Positions 30,298-42,085 are shown, numbered from the stretch's first letter. The stretch is DNA of 64,000 bases from Gallionella sp. (GCA_024641025.1 JAHEDW010000132.1:1-64000), one strand, 5' to 3'. Notes: a model not told the origin generated them from the sequence alone. Translations and numbers: made by a program.

Positions 30298-30353
30298 ACG
30301 CGGGCTTGGACAGTATCTTATAACAATTAGGATTATGTCCCGTTTTATTTAAA

Positions 30354-30382
30354 GTGCGGCCTCGCCGCATTTTGTATTTTTT
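30354..30382 (+). promoter_or_regulatory. Candidate attenuator hairpin in the thrS leader
   Basis: GTGCGGC CTC GCCGCAT followed by TTTGTATTTTTT, between promoter and thrS ATG. Confidence 0.55.
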
Positions 30383-30395
30383 GCGGAACAAATTT

Positions 30396-32300
30396 ATGCC
30401 GGTTATTACTTTGCCAGATGGATCGCAACGCAGTTATGCGCAGCCAGTGACAGTTGCGGATATCGCCATGAGCATCGGTGCAGGCCTTGCCCGTGCAGCC
30501 CTGGCTGGCAAGGTTGATGGTCAGTTGGTAGATACTTCTCATCTGATTGAAAAGGATGCCGTTCTGGCTATCGTCACCGAAAAGGATGCAGAAGGCGTTG
30601 AGATCATTCGCCATTCGACCGCTCATTTGCTGGCTTACGCGGTGAAGGAATTATTCCCGGATGCTCAAGTGACAATTGGTCCGGTCATCGAAAACGGCTT
30701 CTATTACGATTTTTCATATAACCGCCCGTTTACACCAGAAGACCTCGCTGCCATCGAAAAGCGCATGGCAGAGTTGGCTAAGCGCGACATTCCTGTGACA
30801 CGCAAGGTGCTGCCACGTGACGAGGCGGTGAGCTATTTCAAGGGCATCAATGAGCATTACAAAGCGGAAATCATAGCCTCCATTCCTGCAAATGAGGATG
30901 TATCACTCTATAGCGAGGGTGATTTTACTGATCTATGTCGTGGTCCTCACGTTCCATCCACCGGCAAGCTGAAAGCCTTCAAGCTGATGAAGCTGGCAGG
31001 CGCATATTGGCGCGGCGACTCCAAAAATGAAATGTTGCAGCGAATTTATGGCACTGCTTGGGCGAAGAAGGATGAACTGGAAGCCTACCTACATCAACTC
31101 GAAGAAGCGGAGAAGCGCGATCACCGCAAATTGGGCAAGCAACTGGAACTGTTCCATATGCAGGATTCGTCTCCCGGTATGGTTTTCTGGCATCCCAAGG
31201 GTTGGACGCTGTGGCAAGAAGTCGAGCAATATATGCGGCGAAAGTTCATCGAGCACAATTATCAGGAAGTGCGCACCCCGACCATCATGGATCGCGTGCT
31301 GTGGGAGAAATCTGGCCATTGGGAAAATTATCACGACAATATGTTCACCACTGCGTCAGAAAACCGTGACTATGCGGTTAAGCCGATGAACTGTCCTGGG
31401 CATGTGCAAATTTTCAACCATGGCCTTCATAGCTATCGTGACTTGCCGCTGCGTCTGGCAGAGTTTGGCTCCTGTCACCGCAACGAAACTTCCGGTTCGC
31501 TGCATGGGTTGATGCGGGTCCGCGGCTTCACCCAGGACGATGCGCATATATTTTGTACCGAAGCTCAGGTGCAGTCAGAAGTGTCGCAGTTCATCGTGAT
31601 GCTGAACGAAGTTTATCGGGATTTCGGATTCGACGAGGTGCTCGTCAAGTTATCCACGCGTCCAGAGAAACGTGTTGGTGCTGACGAAACCTGGGACAAG
31701 GCAGAAGCGGGGCTTGCATCAGCTTTGAAGCAAAACGGCCTGAACTATGATGTGTTGCCAGGGGAGGGTGCCTTCTACGGCCCCAAGGTCGAGTTTACTC
31801 TCAAAGATAGTCTTGGTCGGATGTGGCAATGCGGCACGATACAACTTGATTTCAATTTGCCGGTTCGCTTGGGGGCGGAGTTTGTTGATGAGGATAATAG
31901 CCGCAAACCCCCAGTGATGCTACATCGCGCGATTCTGGGATCGATGGAGCGCTTCATCGGCATCCTGATCGAACATCACGCAGGCGCGTTCCCTTTGTGG
32001 CTATCTCCGATACAGGTAGTTCTGATGAATATTTCGCAAGCCCAGGAGCAGTATGTGAGCCAGGTGGCTAATTCACTCCGTGCGTCCGGACTGCGTGTTC
32101 AACTGGATTTGCGCAATGAGAAGATTACCTATAAAATACGAGAACATAGCTTGCAAAAATTGCCTTATCAGTTGATTATAGGTGACAAGGAAGTTGCAGG
32201 AAATTTGGTGGCCGTGCGTACCCGCAGTGGCGAAGATCTTGGTCAGATGACGCTGGAAGCTTTACTGCAGCGTTTGCAGAGCGAGATCAGGAACGGGTAG
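30396..32300 (+). CDS. thrS: Threonyl-tRNA synthetase
   Basis: [14 protein letters not shown] (TGS), [26 protein letters not shown], class II motifs, anticodon-binding domain. Confidence 0.97.
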   Translation: MPVITLPDGSQRSYAQPVTVADIAMSIGAGLARAALAGKVDGQLVDTSHLIEKDAVLAIVTEKDAEGVEIIRHSTAHLLAYAVKELFPDAQVTIGPVIENGFYYDFSYNRPFTPEDLAAIEKRMAELAKRDIPVTRKVLPRDEAVSYFKGINEHYKAEIIASIPANEDVSLYSEGDFTDLCRGPHVPSTGKLKAFKLMKLAGAYWRGDSKNEMLQRIYGTAWAKKDELEAYLHQLEEAEKRDHRKLGKQLELFHMQDSSPGMVFWHPKGWTLWQEVEQYMRRKFIEHNYQEVRTPTIMDRVLWEKSGHWENYHDNMFTTASENRDYAVKPMNCPGHVQIFNHGLHSYRDLPLRLAEFGSCHRNETSGSLHGLMRVRGFTQDDAHIFCTEAQVQSEVSQFIVMLNEVYRDFGFDEVLVKLSTRPEKRVGADETWDKAEAGLASALKQNGLNYDVLPGEGAFYGPKVEFTLKDSLGRMWQCGTIQLDFNLPVRLGAEFVDEDNSRKPPVMLHRAILGSMERFIGILIEHHAGAFPLWLSPIQVVLMNISQAQEQYVSQVANSLRASGLRVQLDLRNEKITYKIREHSLQKLPYQLIIGDKEVAGNLVAVRTRSGEDLGQMTLEALLQRLQSEIRNG

Positions 32301-32335
32301 CACGGCTTACATATTGTTTAAGTGGAGATATTGCA

Positions 32336-32881
32336 ATAGCACAAGATAAAACGCAGCGCATGAATGAGATGATCACGGCACCCCAGGTGCGACTCATTGG
32401 TGTCGAAAAGGAGCCCCTCGGGATTGTTGCCATCGCAGAAGCGTTGCGAATGGCGGATGAAGCAGAGTTGGATTTGGTCGAGATTTCGCCGCTGGCGGAT
32501 CCACCCGTTTGTCGCATTATGGACATCGGCAAATTCAAATATGCCGAAAGCAAGAAGCTCCATGAAGCCAAGCTCAAACAAAAGCAGATCCAGATCAAGG
32601 AGATCAAGTTTCGACCGGGTACGGATGAAGGTGATTACAACATCAAACTGCGGAATTTAATCAAGTTTCTGGACGATGGCAACAAGACCAAGATTACGCT
32701 TCGCTTTCGCGGTAGAGAAATGGCGCACCAGGAGATTGGAATGCGCTTAATCGAGAGGGTCAGGGCGGATCTTGAGGAGCATGGCGTGGTCGAACAGTTT
32801 CCAAAGATGGAAGGACGCCAGATGGTGATGGTTTTGTCACCAAAATCGAAGAAGAAAGAAAAGGAAGCCAAAAAGGCATAG
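32336..32881 (+). CDS. infC: Translation initiation factor IF-3, probable non-AUG start (ATA 32336 or ATT 32330)
   Basis: [60 protein letters not shown]; in-frame upstream ATT GCA ATA GCA CAA GAT AAA after GTGGAG. Confidence 0.93.
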   Translation: MAQDKTQRMNEMITAPQVRLIGVEKEPLGIVAIAEALRMADEAELDLVEISPLADPPVCRIMDIGKFKYAESKKLHEAKLKQKQIQIKEIKFRPGTDEGDYNIKLRNLIKFLDDGNKTKITLRFRGREMAHQEIGMRLIERVRADLEEHGVVEQFPKMEGRQMVMVLSPKSKKKEKEAKKA

Positions 32882-33026
32882 GTAGTAGCTGTTGTAACGG
32901 CAGCGAGGATTTCGACAGAAAGGGACGGTCGAGATGCTGCAGTAAAAAGGTCCCGATAAAAAGTGGTGTATGGGTTCCAAGATTTTCCACAGGAAAACAC
33001 CTATCACCATAACTTAAGGAGCAGTC

Positions 33027-33224
33027 ATGCCAAAAATGAAAACCAAGAGCGGAGCGGCCAAGCGATTCAAAGTCCGTGCCGGCGGAAGCGTTAAGCGCTC
33101 GCAAGCATTCAAACGTCACATCCTGACCAAGAAGACCACCAAAAACAAACGTCAGCTACGCGGTACTGCTGAAGTCCACGCAACCAACAAGGCATCGATA
33201 CATGCGATGATGCCTTACGCATAA
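33027..33224 (+). CDS. rpmI: 50S ribosomal protein L35
   Basis: [36 protein letters not shown]. Confidence 0.97.
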   Translation: MPKMKTKSGAAKRFKVRAGGSVKRSQAFKRHILTKKTTKNKRQLRGTAEVHATNKASIHAMMPYA

Positions 33225-33234
33225 GGAGTAGATC

Positions 33235-33594
33235 ATGCCAAGAGTTAAACGTGGAGTCATAGCACGCGCCAGTCACAAGAAGGTTCTTGAACTTGCAAAA
33301 GGTTATCGTGGCCGTCGCAAGAACGTCTATCGTATCGCCAAGCAGGCGGTAATGAAGGCCGGGCAATATGCCTATCGTGATCGTCGTCAGAAGAAGCGCC
33401 AGTTCCGCACATTGTGGATAGCTCGCATCAATGCTGCTGCGAGAGAGCAAGGTATGAGCTATAGCGTGTTCATGAACGGTCTCAAGAAAGCTTCGATCCA
33501 GATCGACCGCAAGGTATTGTCGGACATCGCTGTGTTCGATAAGGCGGCGTTTGCACAATTCGTGGTGCAGGCAAAAGCCAGCCTTGGCGTTTAA
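33235..33594 (+). CDS. rplT: 50S ribosomal protein L20
   Basis: [58 protein letters not shown]. Confidence 0.98.
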   Translation: MPRVKRGVIARASHKKVLELAKGYRGRRKNVYRIAKQAVMKAGQYAYRDRRQKKRQFRTLWIARINAAAREQGMSYSVFMNGLKKASIQIDRKVLSDIAVFDKAAFAQFVVQAKASLGV

Positions 33595-33610
33595 GCAGGA
33601 TCGTATAAAT

Positions 33611-33638
33611 AAAAAGGAGGCGGTATGCCTCCTTTTTT
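33611..33638 (+). terminator. Rho-independent terminator after rplT
   Basis: AAAAAGGAGGC GGTAT GCCTCCTTTTTT. Confidence 0.9.
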
Positions 33639-33656
33639 GTTTCTGATGTTCCGTAA

Positions 33657-34673
<1,017 letters not shown>

Positions 34674-34683
34674 AGATAATGCG

Positions 34684-37041
34684 ATGAAATTTTCCGAGAA
34701 TTGGTTAAGAACCTGGGTCGATCCAGACATGAACAGCGAAGCGTTGGCGCATGCGCTGACAATGTCTGGTCTGGAGGTGGAATCCCTTGAATCAGTAGCA
34801 GCTGAGTTCAGTAACGTGGTCGTTGCTGAAGTGCTGGAAGTGGTCAAGCATCCAAATGCAGACAGGCTCAATGTATGTCAGGTCAATGTCGGCGAACCAC
34901 AGTCGTTGACTATCGTATGCGGCGCAGCTAATGTGTCGGTAGGTATAAAGGTACCATGCGCACTTGTCGGTGCGATGTTGCCTGGAAACTTTGCCATCAA
35001 GCAAGCCAAGGTTCGTAGTGTCGAGTCTTATGGCATGTTGTGCTCCAAGAAAGAACTTGGCCTAGCCGATGAAAGTGATGGTTTGCTAGTGTTGCCCATT
35101 GATGCTCCAGTAGGGAAGTCGATTCGCGAATTTCTGGAACTGGATGACAAACTGTTCACCTTGAAGCTGACGCCGAACCGAAGCGACTGCTCAAGTGTTG
35201 GTGGCATCGCACGGGAAGTCGCTGCCCTGACCGGCAGCGCAATAAAGCCATTGGAAATCTCCTCCCAGCCTACAGCGCTGACTGAACAGTTGTCTGTCAA
35301 GGTGGATGATGTAACTGGTTGCCCGTTGTATTGTGGAAGGTTGGTGCGCGACGTAAATGCAGCTGCAGCCACGCCAGCATGGATGATTCGACGGTTGGAG
35401 CGCAGCGGGTTGCGTGCAATCAATGCTGTGGTCGACATTACCAATTATGTGATGTTGGAGATGGGGCAACCGATGCATGCCTTCGATATGTCAAAATTGT
35501 CGGGGGGAATCGTCGTACGCAAGGCGCGCCAAGGTGAAACGCTAGACTTGCTCAACGAGCAGAAAGTGTTGCTAGATGAGGATCTTTTGGTCATTGCTGA
35601 CGAATCACATGTTCTTGCATTAGCTGGCATCATGGGTGGTATTGGAAGCGGTGTTGAAACGAGTTCTCGTGACGTATTCCTTGAGAGTGCATTCTTTCAT
35701 CCCGACATTATTGCCGGTAAAGCGCGGCGTTTTGGCTTGGCGACTGATTCTTCTTTCCGATTTGAACGAGGCGTGGATTTTGCTGCGACTCGGATGGCCT
35801 TGGAGCGCGCAACACAACTACTATTGCAGATCTGTGGTGGAAAAGCGGGAATTATTAGCGAGGTTAGAGGTGCGTTGCCGAAACGCGAAGCAATCATGCT
35901 GCGCAGTTCACGTGTCAGCAGAGTTCTGGGAATCACTCTGGAAAGTAAGCAGATCTCAGTACTTCTGGCACGGCTTGGATTTGAAGTAGGTGAGAAGGGT
36001 GAAAATTTCCTCGTGACGCCGCCTAGTTTCCGATTCGATCTTTCCATTGAGGCTGATCTGATCGAGGAAATTGCTCGGCTTCATGGTTATGACAACATAC
36101 CTGCAAAGGCACCTCATGCTGATTTAACGATGCTGCCCTCTATTGAGCAGCATCGTCCGCTAGAACGCATCCACCAGATGCTGGTGGCACGCGACTATCA
36201 GGAGATCGTAAGCTATTCCTTTGTCGAAGAACTTGGGGAACGCGAGCTTTGTGGAAATGTTGACCCAGTGCATTTGCAAAATCCGATTGCTAGCAATCTG
36301 GCGGTGATGCGAAGCAGTCTGCTGACAGGCCTGATCGGCGCATTACGCTTCAATCTTAATCGCAAACAAGCCAGAGTGCGTTTGTATGAAGTCGGATCAT
36401 GTTTTGCAAGAGCAGGCGGGAAATACGTGCAAAGTCAGCGCTTGTCTGGCATTTCATATGGAGAGAGCCTGCCGGAGCAATGGGGGGTAACTGCAAAACC
36501 TGTCGATTTCTATGATGTCAAGGCAGATGTCGAAGCTTTGTTTGCGCCGAACCGTTTGAGTTTCGTCGGAGCTTCCCATCCAGCCCTCCACCCTGGGCGA
36601 ACTGCCAGGATCGAGAGTGCCGGGAAAGCAGTCGGTTGGATCGGTGAATTGCACCCGAAGTTGCTGCAGCGCTACGATATGGCTCAGGCGGGTGTTTGGT
36701 TCGAAGTGGAACTAGATAATCTTACTAAGATCAGCTTGCCACGCTTCAGTGAGATCGCCAAGTTCCTCCCGGTAAGGCGCGATCTGGCGGTATTGGTAGA
36801 CGAGTCTGTTACCGTTCAGGCCCTCATTGATTCCATGCAAAATGCATCGGTGCCTTATGTTCAGGAAATCACGGTCTTCGACGTGTATCGAGGAAAAGGC
36901 CAGGAGATTGGTAAAAAAAGCCTTGCATTCCGAGTGTTATTGCAAGATACTCAAAAGACGCTCACCGATCCTGAAATCGAATCTAGTATTTTGAAGTTGG
37001 TGGGAGTAATGAATGAACATGGTGCGAAATTGCGTATGTAG
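34684..37041 (+). CDS. pheT: Phenylalanyl-tRNA synthetase beta subunit
   Basis: MKFSENWLRTWVDPDMNSEALAHALTMSGLEVES; tRNA-binding domain; B3/B4 and FDX-ACB domains. Confidence 0.97.
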   Translation: MKFSENWLRTWVDPDMNSEALAHALTMSGLEVESLESVAAEFSNVVVAEVLEVVKHPNADRLNVCQVNVGEPQSLTIVCGAANVSVGIKVPCALVGAMLPGNFAIKQAKVRSVESYGMLCSKKELGLADESDGLLVLPIDAPVGKSIREFLELDDKLFTLKLTPNRSDCSSVGGIAREVAALTGSAIKPLEISSQPTALTEQLSVKVDDVTGCPLYCGRLVRDVNAAAATPAWMIRRLERSGLRAINAVVDITNYVMLEMGQPMHAFDMSKLSGGIVVRKARQGETLDLLNEQKVLLDEDLLVIADESHVLALAGIMGGIGSGVETSSRDVFLESAFFHPDIIAGKARRFGLATDSSFRFERGVDFAATRMALERATQLLLQICGGKAGIISEVRGALPKREAIMLRSSRVSRVLGITLESKQISVLLARLGFEVGEKGENFLVTPPSFRFDLSIEADLIEEIARLHGYDNIPAKAPHADLTMLPSIEQHRPLERIHQMLVARDYQEIVSYSFVEELGERELCGNVDPVHLQNPIASNLAVMRSSLLTGLIGALRFNLNRKQARVRLYEVGSCFARAGGKYVQSQRLSGISYGESLPEQWGVTAKPVDFYDVKADVEALFAPNRLSFVGASHPALHPGRTARIESAGKAVGWIGELHPKLLQRYDMAQAGVWFEVELDNLTKISLPRFSEIAKFLPVRRDLAVLVDESVTVQALIDSMQNASVPYVQEITVFDVYRGKGQEIGKKSLAFRVLLQDTQKTLTDPEIESSILKLVGVMNEHGAKLRM

Positions 37042-37050
37042 GGGATTGAT

Positions 37051-37362
37051 ATGACAACGACATTGACCAAGGCTGAATTGGCCGATTTGCTATTCGATAA
37101 GGTAGGGCTTAATAAGCGCGAAGCTAAGGATATGGTAGAAGCCTTTTTTGAGGAGATACGCGCACAACTTGAGAAGGGTGAGAGCGTAAAACTGTCCGGC
37201 TTCGGGAATTTCCAATTGCGGGACAAACCCCAGCGTCCTGGGCGAAATCCCAAGACCGGCGAAGAAATTCCCATTACTGCACGTCGTGTGGTAACTTTTC
37301 ACCCTAGTCAGAAGCTAAAGACCATGGTGGAAAAGACCTATCATGGAAAACCACAAGCCTAA
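37051..37362 (+). CDS. ihfA: Integration host factor subunit alpha
   Basis: [72 protein letters not shown]. Confidence 0.96.
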   Translation: MTTTLTKAELADLLFDKVGLNKREAKDMVEAFFEEIRAQLEKGESVKLSGFGNFQLRDKPQRPGRNPKTGEEIPITARRVVTFHPSQKLKTMVEKTYHGKPQA

Positions 37363-37708
37363 TTCTGAACTTCCCCCGATTCCTGCGAAGCGCTACTTCA
37401 CGATTGGTGAGGTAAGCGAGTTGTGCGGGGTCAAAGCACATGTACTGCGCTATTGGGAGCAGGAATTCACTCAATTAAAACCGGTCAAGCGAAGCGGCAA
37501 TCGCCGCTATTATCAACACCATGAAGTGTTGCTGATACGCCGAATTCGAGAGTTGCTGTATGGTGAAGGATTCACCATCAGTGGTGCACGACACCGCTTG
37601 GAAGATGACAGCCATCCTGAACTTCGATCCAACGCACCTTCGGAATCGATGAATATCGCTGGCCTTCGCCACGAGATTAAAGAAATAATCACTTTGCTCA
37701 GCATTTAA
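37343..37708 (+). CDS. MerR-family transcriptional regulator
   Basis: [42 protein letters not shown]; overlaps ihfA 3' end. Confidence 0.93.
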   Translation: MENHKPNSELPPIPAKRYFTIGEVSELCGVKAHVLRYWEQEFTQLKPVKRSGNRRYYQHHEVLLIRRIRELLYGEGFTISGARHRLEDDSHPELRSNAPSESMNIAGLRHEIKEIITLLSI

Positions 37709-37808
37709 TTCTCGAATCTATCTCGAGGGATTGGTCTTTTCCTCAATGCTCCATCAGGCATGTATTTAACTGCCGCATTCATTGTTTCAGTAGTCAATTG
37801 GGTGATGA

Positions 37809-38756
37809 TCAAGGTGCTGGTTTTGCGATATCCCCGACTTGGAAGCCTGATCCGGACACTATAGTTGCTGAAGACAGGTTTTCATTCTGATGGCTGGCGA
37901 TTTTGATGACGCCGATCTTGCTTTCCCTGTAACCGAGAATCTGGCCGTTATCTGGATCAATCAATGCTTCGCCAATGTGATATACGGACAGTTGCGTCCC
38001 TTCCTTTAATTGGGAACGGCGCCCGGCTTTCAAGATCAAAGTAGAGCCGTCTACGGCCAGTACTTTGCCTTGGAACGGCATGCTGCCAAGCTTGCGGATT
38101 ACTTTTTCGGTAGCCTTGGCAAGCGCGTCACGCAACGCACCGTCACGCAAGTTGGGATCGAATGAGGATTTCGCGCCTAAACCCAAAGCACCGGTGGTGG
38201 TCTTGCGATATTCTCCAGCGCCAGATTCCGCCACTAAAGGTTTGCCAGTGGCGATATCGACCAGGGCATAATCTACAGTGATTCGTGCCACCCTGGATTT
38301 CTGCTGGTATACGATGGCGTCCACGCCTTCTTCAACTTCCGAGTATGCGGTGATTGCGCCAGACAAACGGTAATCGAGCGCATCAAAGCCGCTGTCAGCA
38401 TCCTTCTTCCCCATTTTTAGTACGCCGGAACGCTGTAATGCTTTGAACTTATCAGCTTCCTTCAGCGCATTTTCATCCAGTAAGATTGTCTTGAGCCCGG
38501 CAGTTTCCAATTGAGTTCTGAGGATGGTTGCTGCAGCTTCGCCTACTCCGGACACCCTTGATGGTGCCTTGTTATCGAATTGGACAATCCCAATGGTGTA
38601 TTGGGGACCGGTATATGCGGCCCCGGTACTTTCCAGTTGCTTTGTTTGACCAGACAAGGTGCTGTCATCTTTTGCTACACCAGTCATATGAGTGGTGCAG
38701 GCGCTGATGAAGGAAATCATTGATAAGAGTGTGAGAGTGGCGATATTACGTAACAT
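37809..38756 (-). CDS. CsgG/HfaB-family lipoprotein
   Basis: Lipobox FISACTT; IGIVQFDNKAPSRVSGVGEAAATILRTQLETAGLKTILLD; DYALVDIATGKPLVAESGAGEY. Confidence 0.85.
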   Translation of the reverse strand: MLRNIATLTLLSMISFISACTTHMTGVAKDDSTLSGQTKQLESTGAAYTGPQYTIGIVQFDNKAPSRVSGVGEAAATILRTQLETAGLKTILLDENALKEADKFKALQRSGVLKMGKKDADSGFDALDYRLSGAITAYSEVEEGVDAIVYQQKSRVARITVDYALVDIATGKPLVAESGAGEYRKTTTGALGLGAKSSFDPNLRDGALRDALAKATEKVIRKLGSMPFQGKVLAVDGSTLILKAGRRSQLKEGTQLSVYHIGEALIDPDNGQILGYRESKIGVIKIASHQNENLSSATIVSGSGFQVGDIAKPAP

Positions 38757-38767
38757 GTTTGTGCTCC

Positions 38768-39385
38768 TTAGTGAAGATTCTTCCAACCTGGCGGGAGAGT
38801 TATTTGAAGACGATTATAATACTCGGAAACTGCTCCTTGCATTGGCTTGCCAACAGATCTTTCCAAGACACTTCCAACCAGTCCTCCGATAAGTTGCGTG
38901 CCGATTGATTCGCTACGAAGCGGAGAAAAAGGAACGCTAGCAGTGCCGTCATAGTGCCAAACCGGTAGCCATTCATCGCCTTCGTACATCGTAAAACTGG
39001 CGGCGACTTCGTTATAGGATAATAGTACAGAACTGAAATTTTTCAATGTGCCGGTCATGATCGCATCAACCTTAAGACCGGCTGCAATTTTAGAGAGATC
39101 CGCTTCTGTTACCTGTCCGCCAAGTGAAATCCCGAACATGTTGGAAAGTTGCTGGTTGGTTTGTTCGATAGGGATTGGTGCATATCCCTTTAACTTTAGT
39201 AATTCAAACATTTCTTCACGCATGTACAATGCACCGGCTACCGAGTTTGATTGGTTATCTAAGGGCATTACGGCAATCGTTTTGCCGTTGGCATTAACCT
39301 CGGGTTGTGTATCGGATGTGCTCGCACAACCGCTGAGCAAAGTAAGGATGCCCGCCCATAGCAGAGAAGTAAATCTGAACATCAT
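38768..39385 (-). CDS. DUF799 / GNA1162-like putative lipoprotein
   Basis: LLSGCAST; KTIAVMPLDNQSNSVAGALYMREEMFELLKLKGYAPIPIEQTNQQL; LPPGWK. Confidence 0.75.
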   Translation of the reverse strand: MMFRFTSLLWAGILTLLSGCASTSDTQPEVNANGKTIAVMPLDNQSNSVAGALYMREEMFELLKLKGYAPIPIEQTNQQLSNMFGISLGGQVTEADLSKIAAGLKVDAIMTGTLKNFSSVLLSYNEVAASFTMYEGDEWLPVWHYDGTASVPFSPLRSESIGTQLIGGLVGSVLERSVGKPMQGAVSEYYNRLQITLPPGWKNLH

Positions 39386-39414
39386 CTTGGTGAGATTCCC
39401 GATGTCGGGAGTGT

Positions 39415-40092
39415 TCAAGAGCGCAGAGAAGTGTCATCGCTATTCTGAGCTTGCTGTTCAACTGTGAACAACACTGCTGCTTTAACCCTTGATGACAGGT
39501 TGAGTTTTGTCAGTATGTGTCTGACATGTTGCTTTACTGTGTCATAACTGATCGACAATGTTTGAGCGATAGCCTTGTTGCTTTCACCGCGAGATAGCAG
39601 TTGAAGTATTTCACGTTCCCGATCTGTCAGCAGTTTGAGGGAATGTTTCGGCTCATCTCCTGGTTGATCGCCGCGTAAAATCTCGATCATTTTGATGGTC
39701 ATCGCTGGAGCAACAACCAGTTCTCCCGCCGCAACCCGCCGAATGGCATCAACCACATCGTCGGGCGCCATGTCTTTGAGCAAATAACCGCGCACACCAG
39801 CACGTATCGCTTTCGCCAGGTCCGCTTCAGAATCGCTCATCGTCAATACAACAGCAGGTGTTGAGCAACCTTCCTTCCGGATTTCTTCGAGCATTGACAA
39901 ACCATCCATCGGCTTCATGCGCAGGTCCATGATCAGCAAGTCGGGTTGTTCACGCAATAGCTCGCGCAATCCCTCGACGCTACCGGTTGCGCCGAGCACA
40001 GCAAAACCATAACAGTTCGCTAGCAACTCGCTTAGTCCGGTTCTGCAAAGATTCTGATCATCAACCAGAACAACTTTTAAACTATCACCCAT
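39415..40092 (-). CDS. NarL/LuxR-family response regulator
   Basis: VVLVDDQNLCRTGLSELLANCYG..LLIMDLRMKPMDGLSML..LLTDREREILQLLSRGESNKAIAQTLSISYDTVKQHVRHIL. Confidence 0.93.
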   Translation of the reverse strand: MGDSLKVVLVDDQNLCRTGLSELLANCYGFAVLGATGSVEGLRELLREQPDLLIMDLRMKPMDGLSMLEEIRKEGCSTPAVVLTMSDSEADLAKAIRAGVRGYLLKDMAPDDVVDAIRRVAAGELVVAPAMTIKMIEILRGDQPGDEPKHSLKLLTDREREILQLLSRGESNKAIAQTLSISYDTVKQHVRHILTKLNLSSRVKAAVLFTVEQQAQNSDDTSLRS

Positions 40093-41317
40093 TAACTGCT
40101 CTCCAATTTGATCCTGGTTCAGGAAAGATCAATTGTACCCGAGTGCCTGAGCCTTTCGAGCTCTCAACTTTGATCTCGCCACTGATGCGTTCTGCACGTT
40201 CGCGCATTATTGTCATGCCGTAATGTCCTTCAACAGGGGTAGAAGTGCAACCACCACTGCCGTTATCCTCAATGGTAAAGACATAGTTATTCCCAGAAAA
40301 TTCCGTTATGAGACGAGCATGGGTTGCTTCTGAATGTGAGGCAATATTCGCGAGCGCCTCTTGAACGATGTGATATACCTGGATCTCGTATTCAAGGGGC
40401 AATTCAAGATTGGAGACCCGGTTGAGATATTCTAGTTCGATCTTGTTGCGATGAGAAAACTGTATGGTCAAGGTTTTCAGGGCATGAAGTAACCCCGATG
40501 GATCCATCGAACAACGAAAATCAGTAATCAGTTCCCGGACAGTTTTTTGACTGCTCTCAAGGGCTTCATCGATATCATACGCATACTTGGATACCATCAG
40601 TTCATTGCGGGTCCGTATGGCTTCGAGCAACAAACTCGTCCGCATCCTTGTATAGACCAAGGTTTGGGCCAATGAATCATGGATCTCGTTTGCAATCGCT
40701 TGACGCTCTGCAATCAGGTCGGCACGTTTTGAATCCCGATTTGATTTGTTATTGTCGATGACTGAGCCGAGTATGCCTGCAAATGCCAAAATAGTCTTGG
40801 AGGATTTTTCGTGTTGCTTCTCATCATCGACCATGAACAGCGTTAATTTTCCTATGGGTTCTTTCGGTGTGGTATGACTTTCAATTGAGGCTGAGATCAG
40901 TGAGCGAATTTGACTTCCTGCATAACGACAATCTTGGGGTGACTTGCATGCTTGAAGATTTGCTGTATGTATGCCACGGACATTAAATCCCTTGATGCAG
41001 GTTGCACAATTTGATTCAGTGGTTCTTTCAGCTTCCAGAAGGTCTGCTGGAAAGGATGCAGAACTGATCAATTGTAGTGTATGCCCTTGCGGAGAAAATA
41101 ATCTTATTATTCCGAAGCTTGCATTGACACAAACTATGACGCTTTCAAGCATTTCTGCCAGTAGGGATTTCACGCTACCGGATTGTGGTGCTGAGGCAGC
41201 AAGCATATCGAGCATGCCTGAAATCTCCCCATTACTCGTGTGAGAAGTGACAGAATCCTTTGTCCAAGAATAATTCGTGGATAGTGTTTTATTTGCGGAA
41301 CTGGTTTTCTTGCCCAT
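40085..41317 (-). CDS. NarX-like sensor histidine kinase (GAF-like region + HisKA_3)
   Basis: AERQAIANEIHDSLAQTLVYTRMR; EALANIASHSEATHA; Cys cluster CATC..C..C in the N-terminal sensing region; no obvious TM helices. Confidence 0.88.
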   Translation of the reverse strand: MGKKTSSANKTLSTNYSWTKDSVTSHTSNGEISGMLDMLAASAPQSGSVKSLLAEMLESVIVCVNASFGIIRLFSPQGHTLQLISSASFPADLLEAERTTESNCATCIKGFNVRGIHTANLQACKSPQDCRYAGSQIRSLISASIESHTTPKEPIGKLTLFMVDDEKQHEKSSKTILAFAGILGSVIDNNKSNRDSKRADLIAERQAIANEIHDSLAQTLVYTRMRTSLLLEAIRTRNELMVSKYAYDIDEALESSQKTVRELITDFRCSMDPSGLLHALKTLTIQFSHRNKIELEYLNRVSNLELPLEYEIQVYHIVQEALANIASHSEATHARLITEFSGNNYVFTIEDNGSGGCTSTPVEGHYGMTIMRERAERISGEIKVESSKGSGTRVQLIFPEPGSNWRAVNG

Positions 41318-41624
41318 AACTGACTCAATTTGAAAAATATCAAGATAAATACAGGATTTGAATACGAAGGTTGAGCTAATTTGGGCTAGTTGCTTAACCA
41401 CCGATCCGGATGTATTGATACAGCATCCATTGCAACTTGATGGGGAAGTCGAATTGAATTCAAACTTTCACTAGGATAAGTATACCCCTCTTTCGGGTTA
41501 TATTGTTGCTCCCCCATTATAGTTATAGGCATCAATTCTGCCAATTGTGCCCAATATATAATGGACTTGAAAAATTGGTTTTGATGGTCAATGCAGGATT
41601 TTCCTAGGAAATGACCTCACTTTC

Positions 41625-41960
41625 AAAATCTGCATCGTATCCGATAGCCATGATCGTGCAGAGCCGCTTGCAGCTGCTGTTGATCTAGCAAAGGCAGTTG
41701 GAGCAAAAGCGTAATACATTGTGGCGACCTTGTCGGAGCCAATACGCTGTGAGCTTCCCTAAAAATCAACGTACCCCATCACATCGTGCATGGCAATAAT
41801 CTTGGCGATGCCATGATCTTGCATAAGATGATGGCCAAATCCGCGGGTCTGATGACCTATCATGGTCAGGATGCTGAATTTGAAACAGTCCGGCTTGGAT
41901 GGTTACGTCATTCAGCTAGAAACACTGCAGCAGATAGCTAATATAATACCGCTACCTGTT
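41625..41960 (+). pseudogene. Decayed YfcE/MJ0936-type metallophosphoesterase
   Basis: KICIVSDSHDRAEPLAAAVDLAKAVGAKA, then after one missing base VIHCGDLVGANTL, in-frame TGA, then HHIVHGNNLGDAMILHKMMAKSAGLMTYHGQDAEFE; degenerate C-terminus. Confidence 0.75.
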
Positions 41961-42085
41961 ATTCCACTTATACCTCGAGGGGAGTATATCCTCTCAATGT
42001 GAACTCTCCGCTGGACTGCTGGCCCTGCCCGGGTCTATCATCACACCATTCATTATTCGAACCAGTCCGGTTTTTGGAGCGCGAC

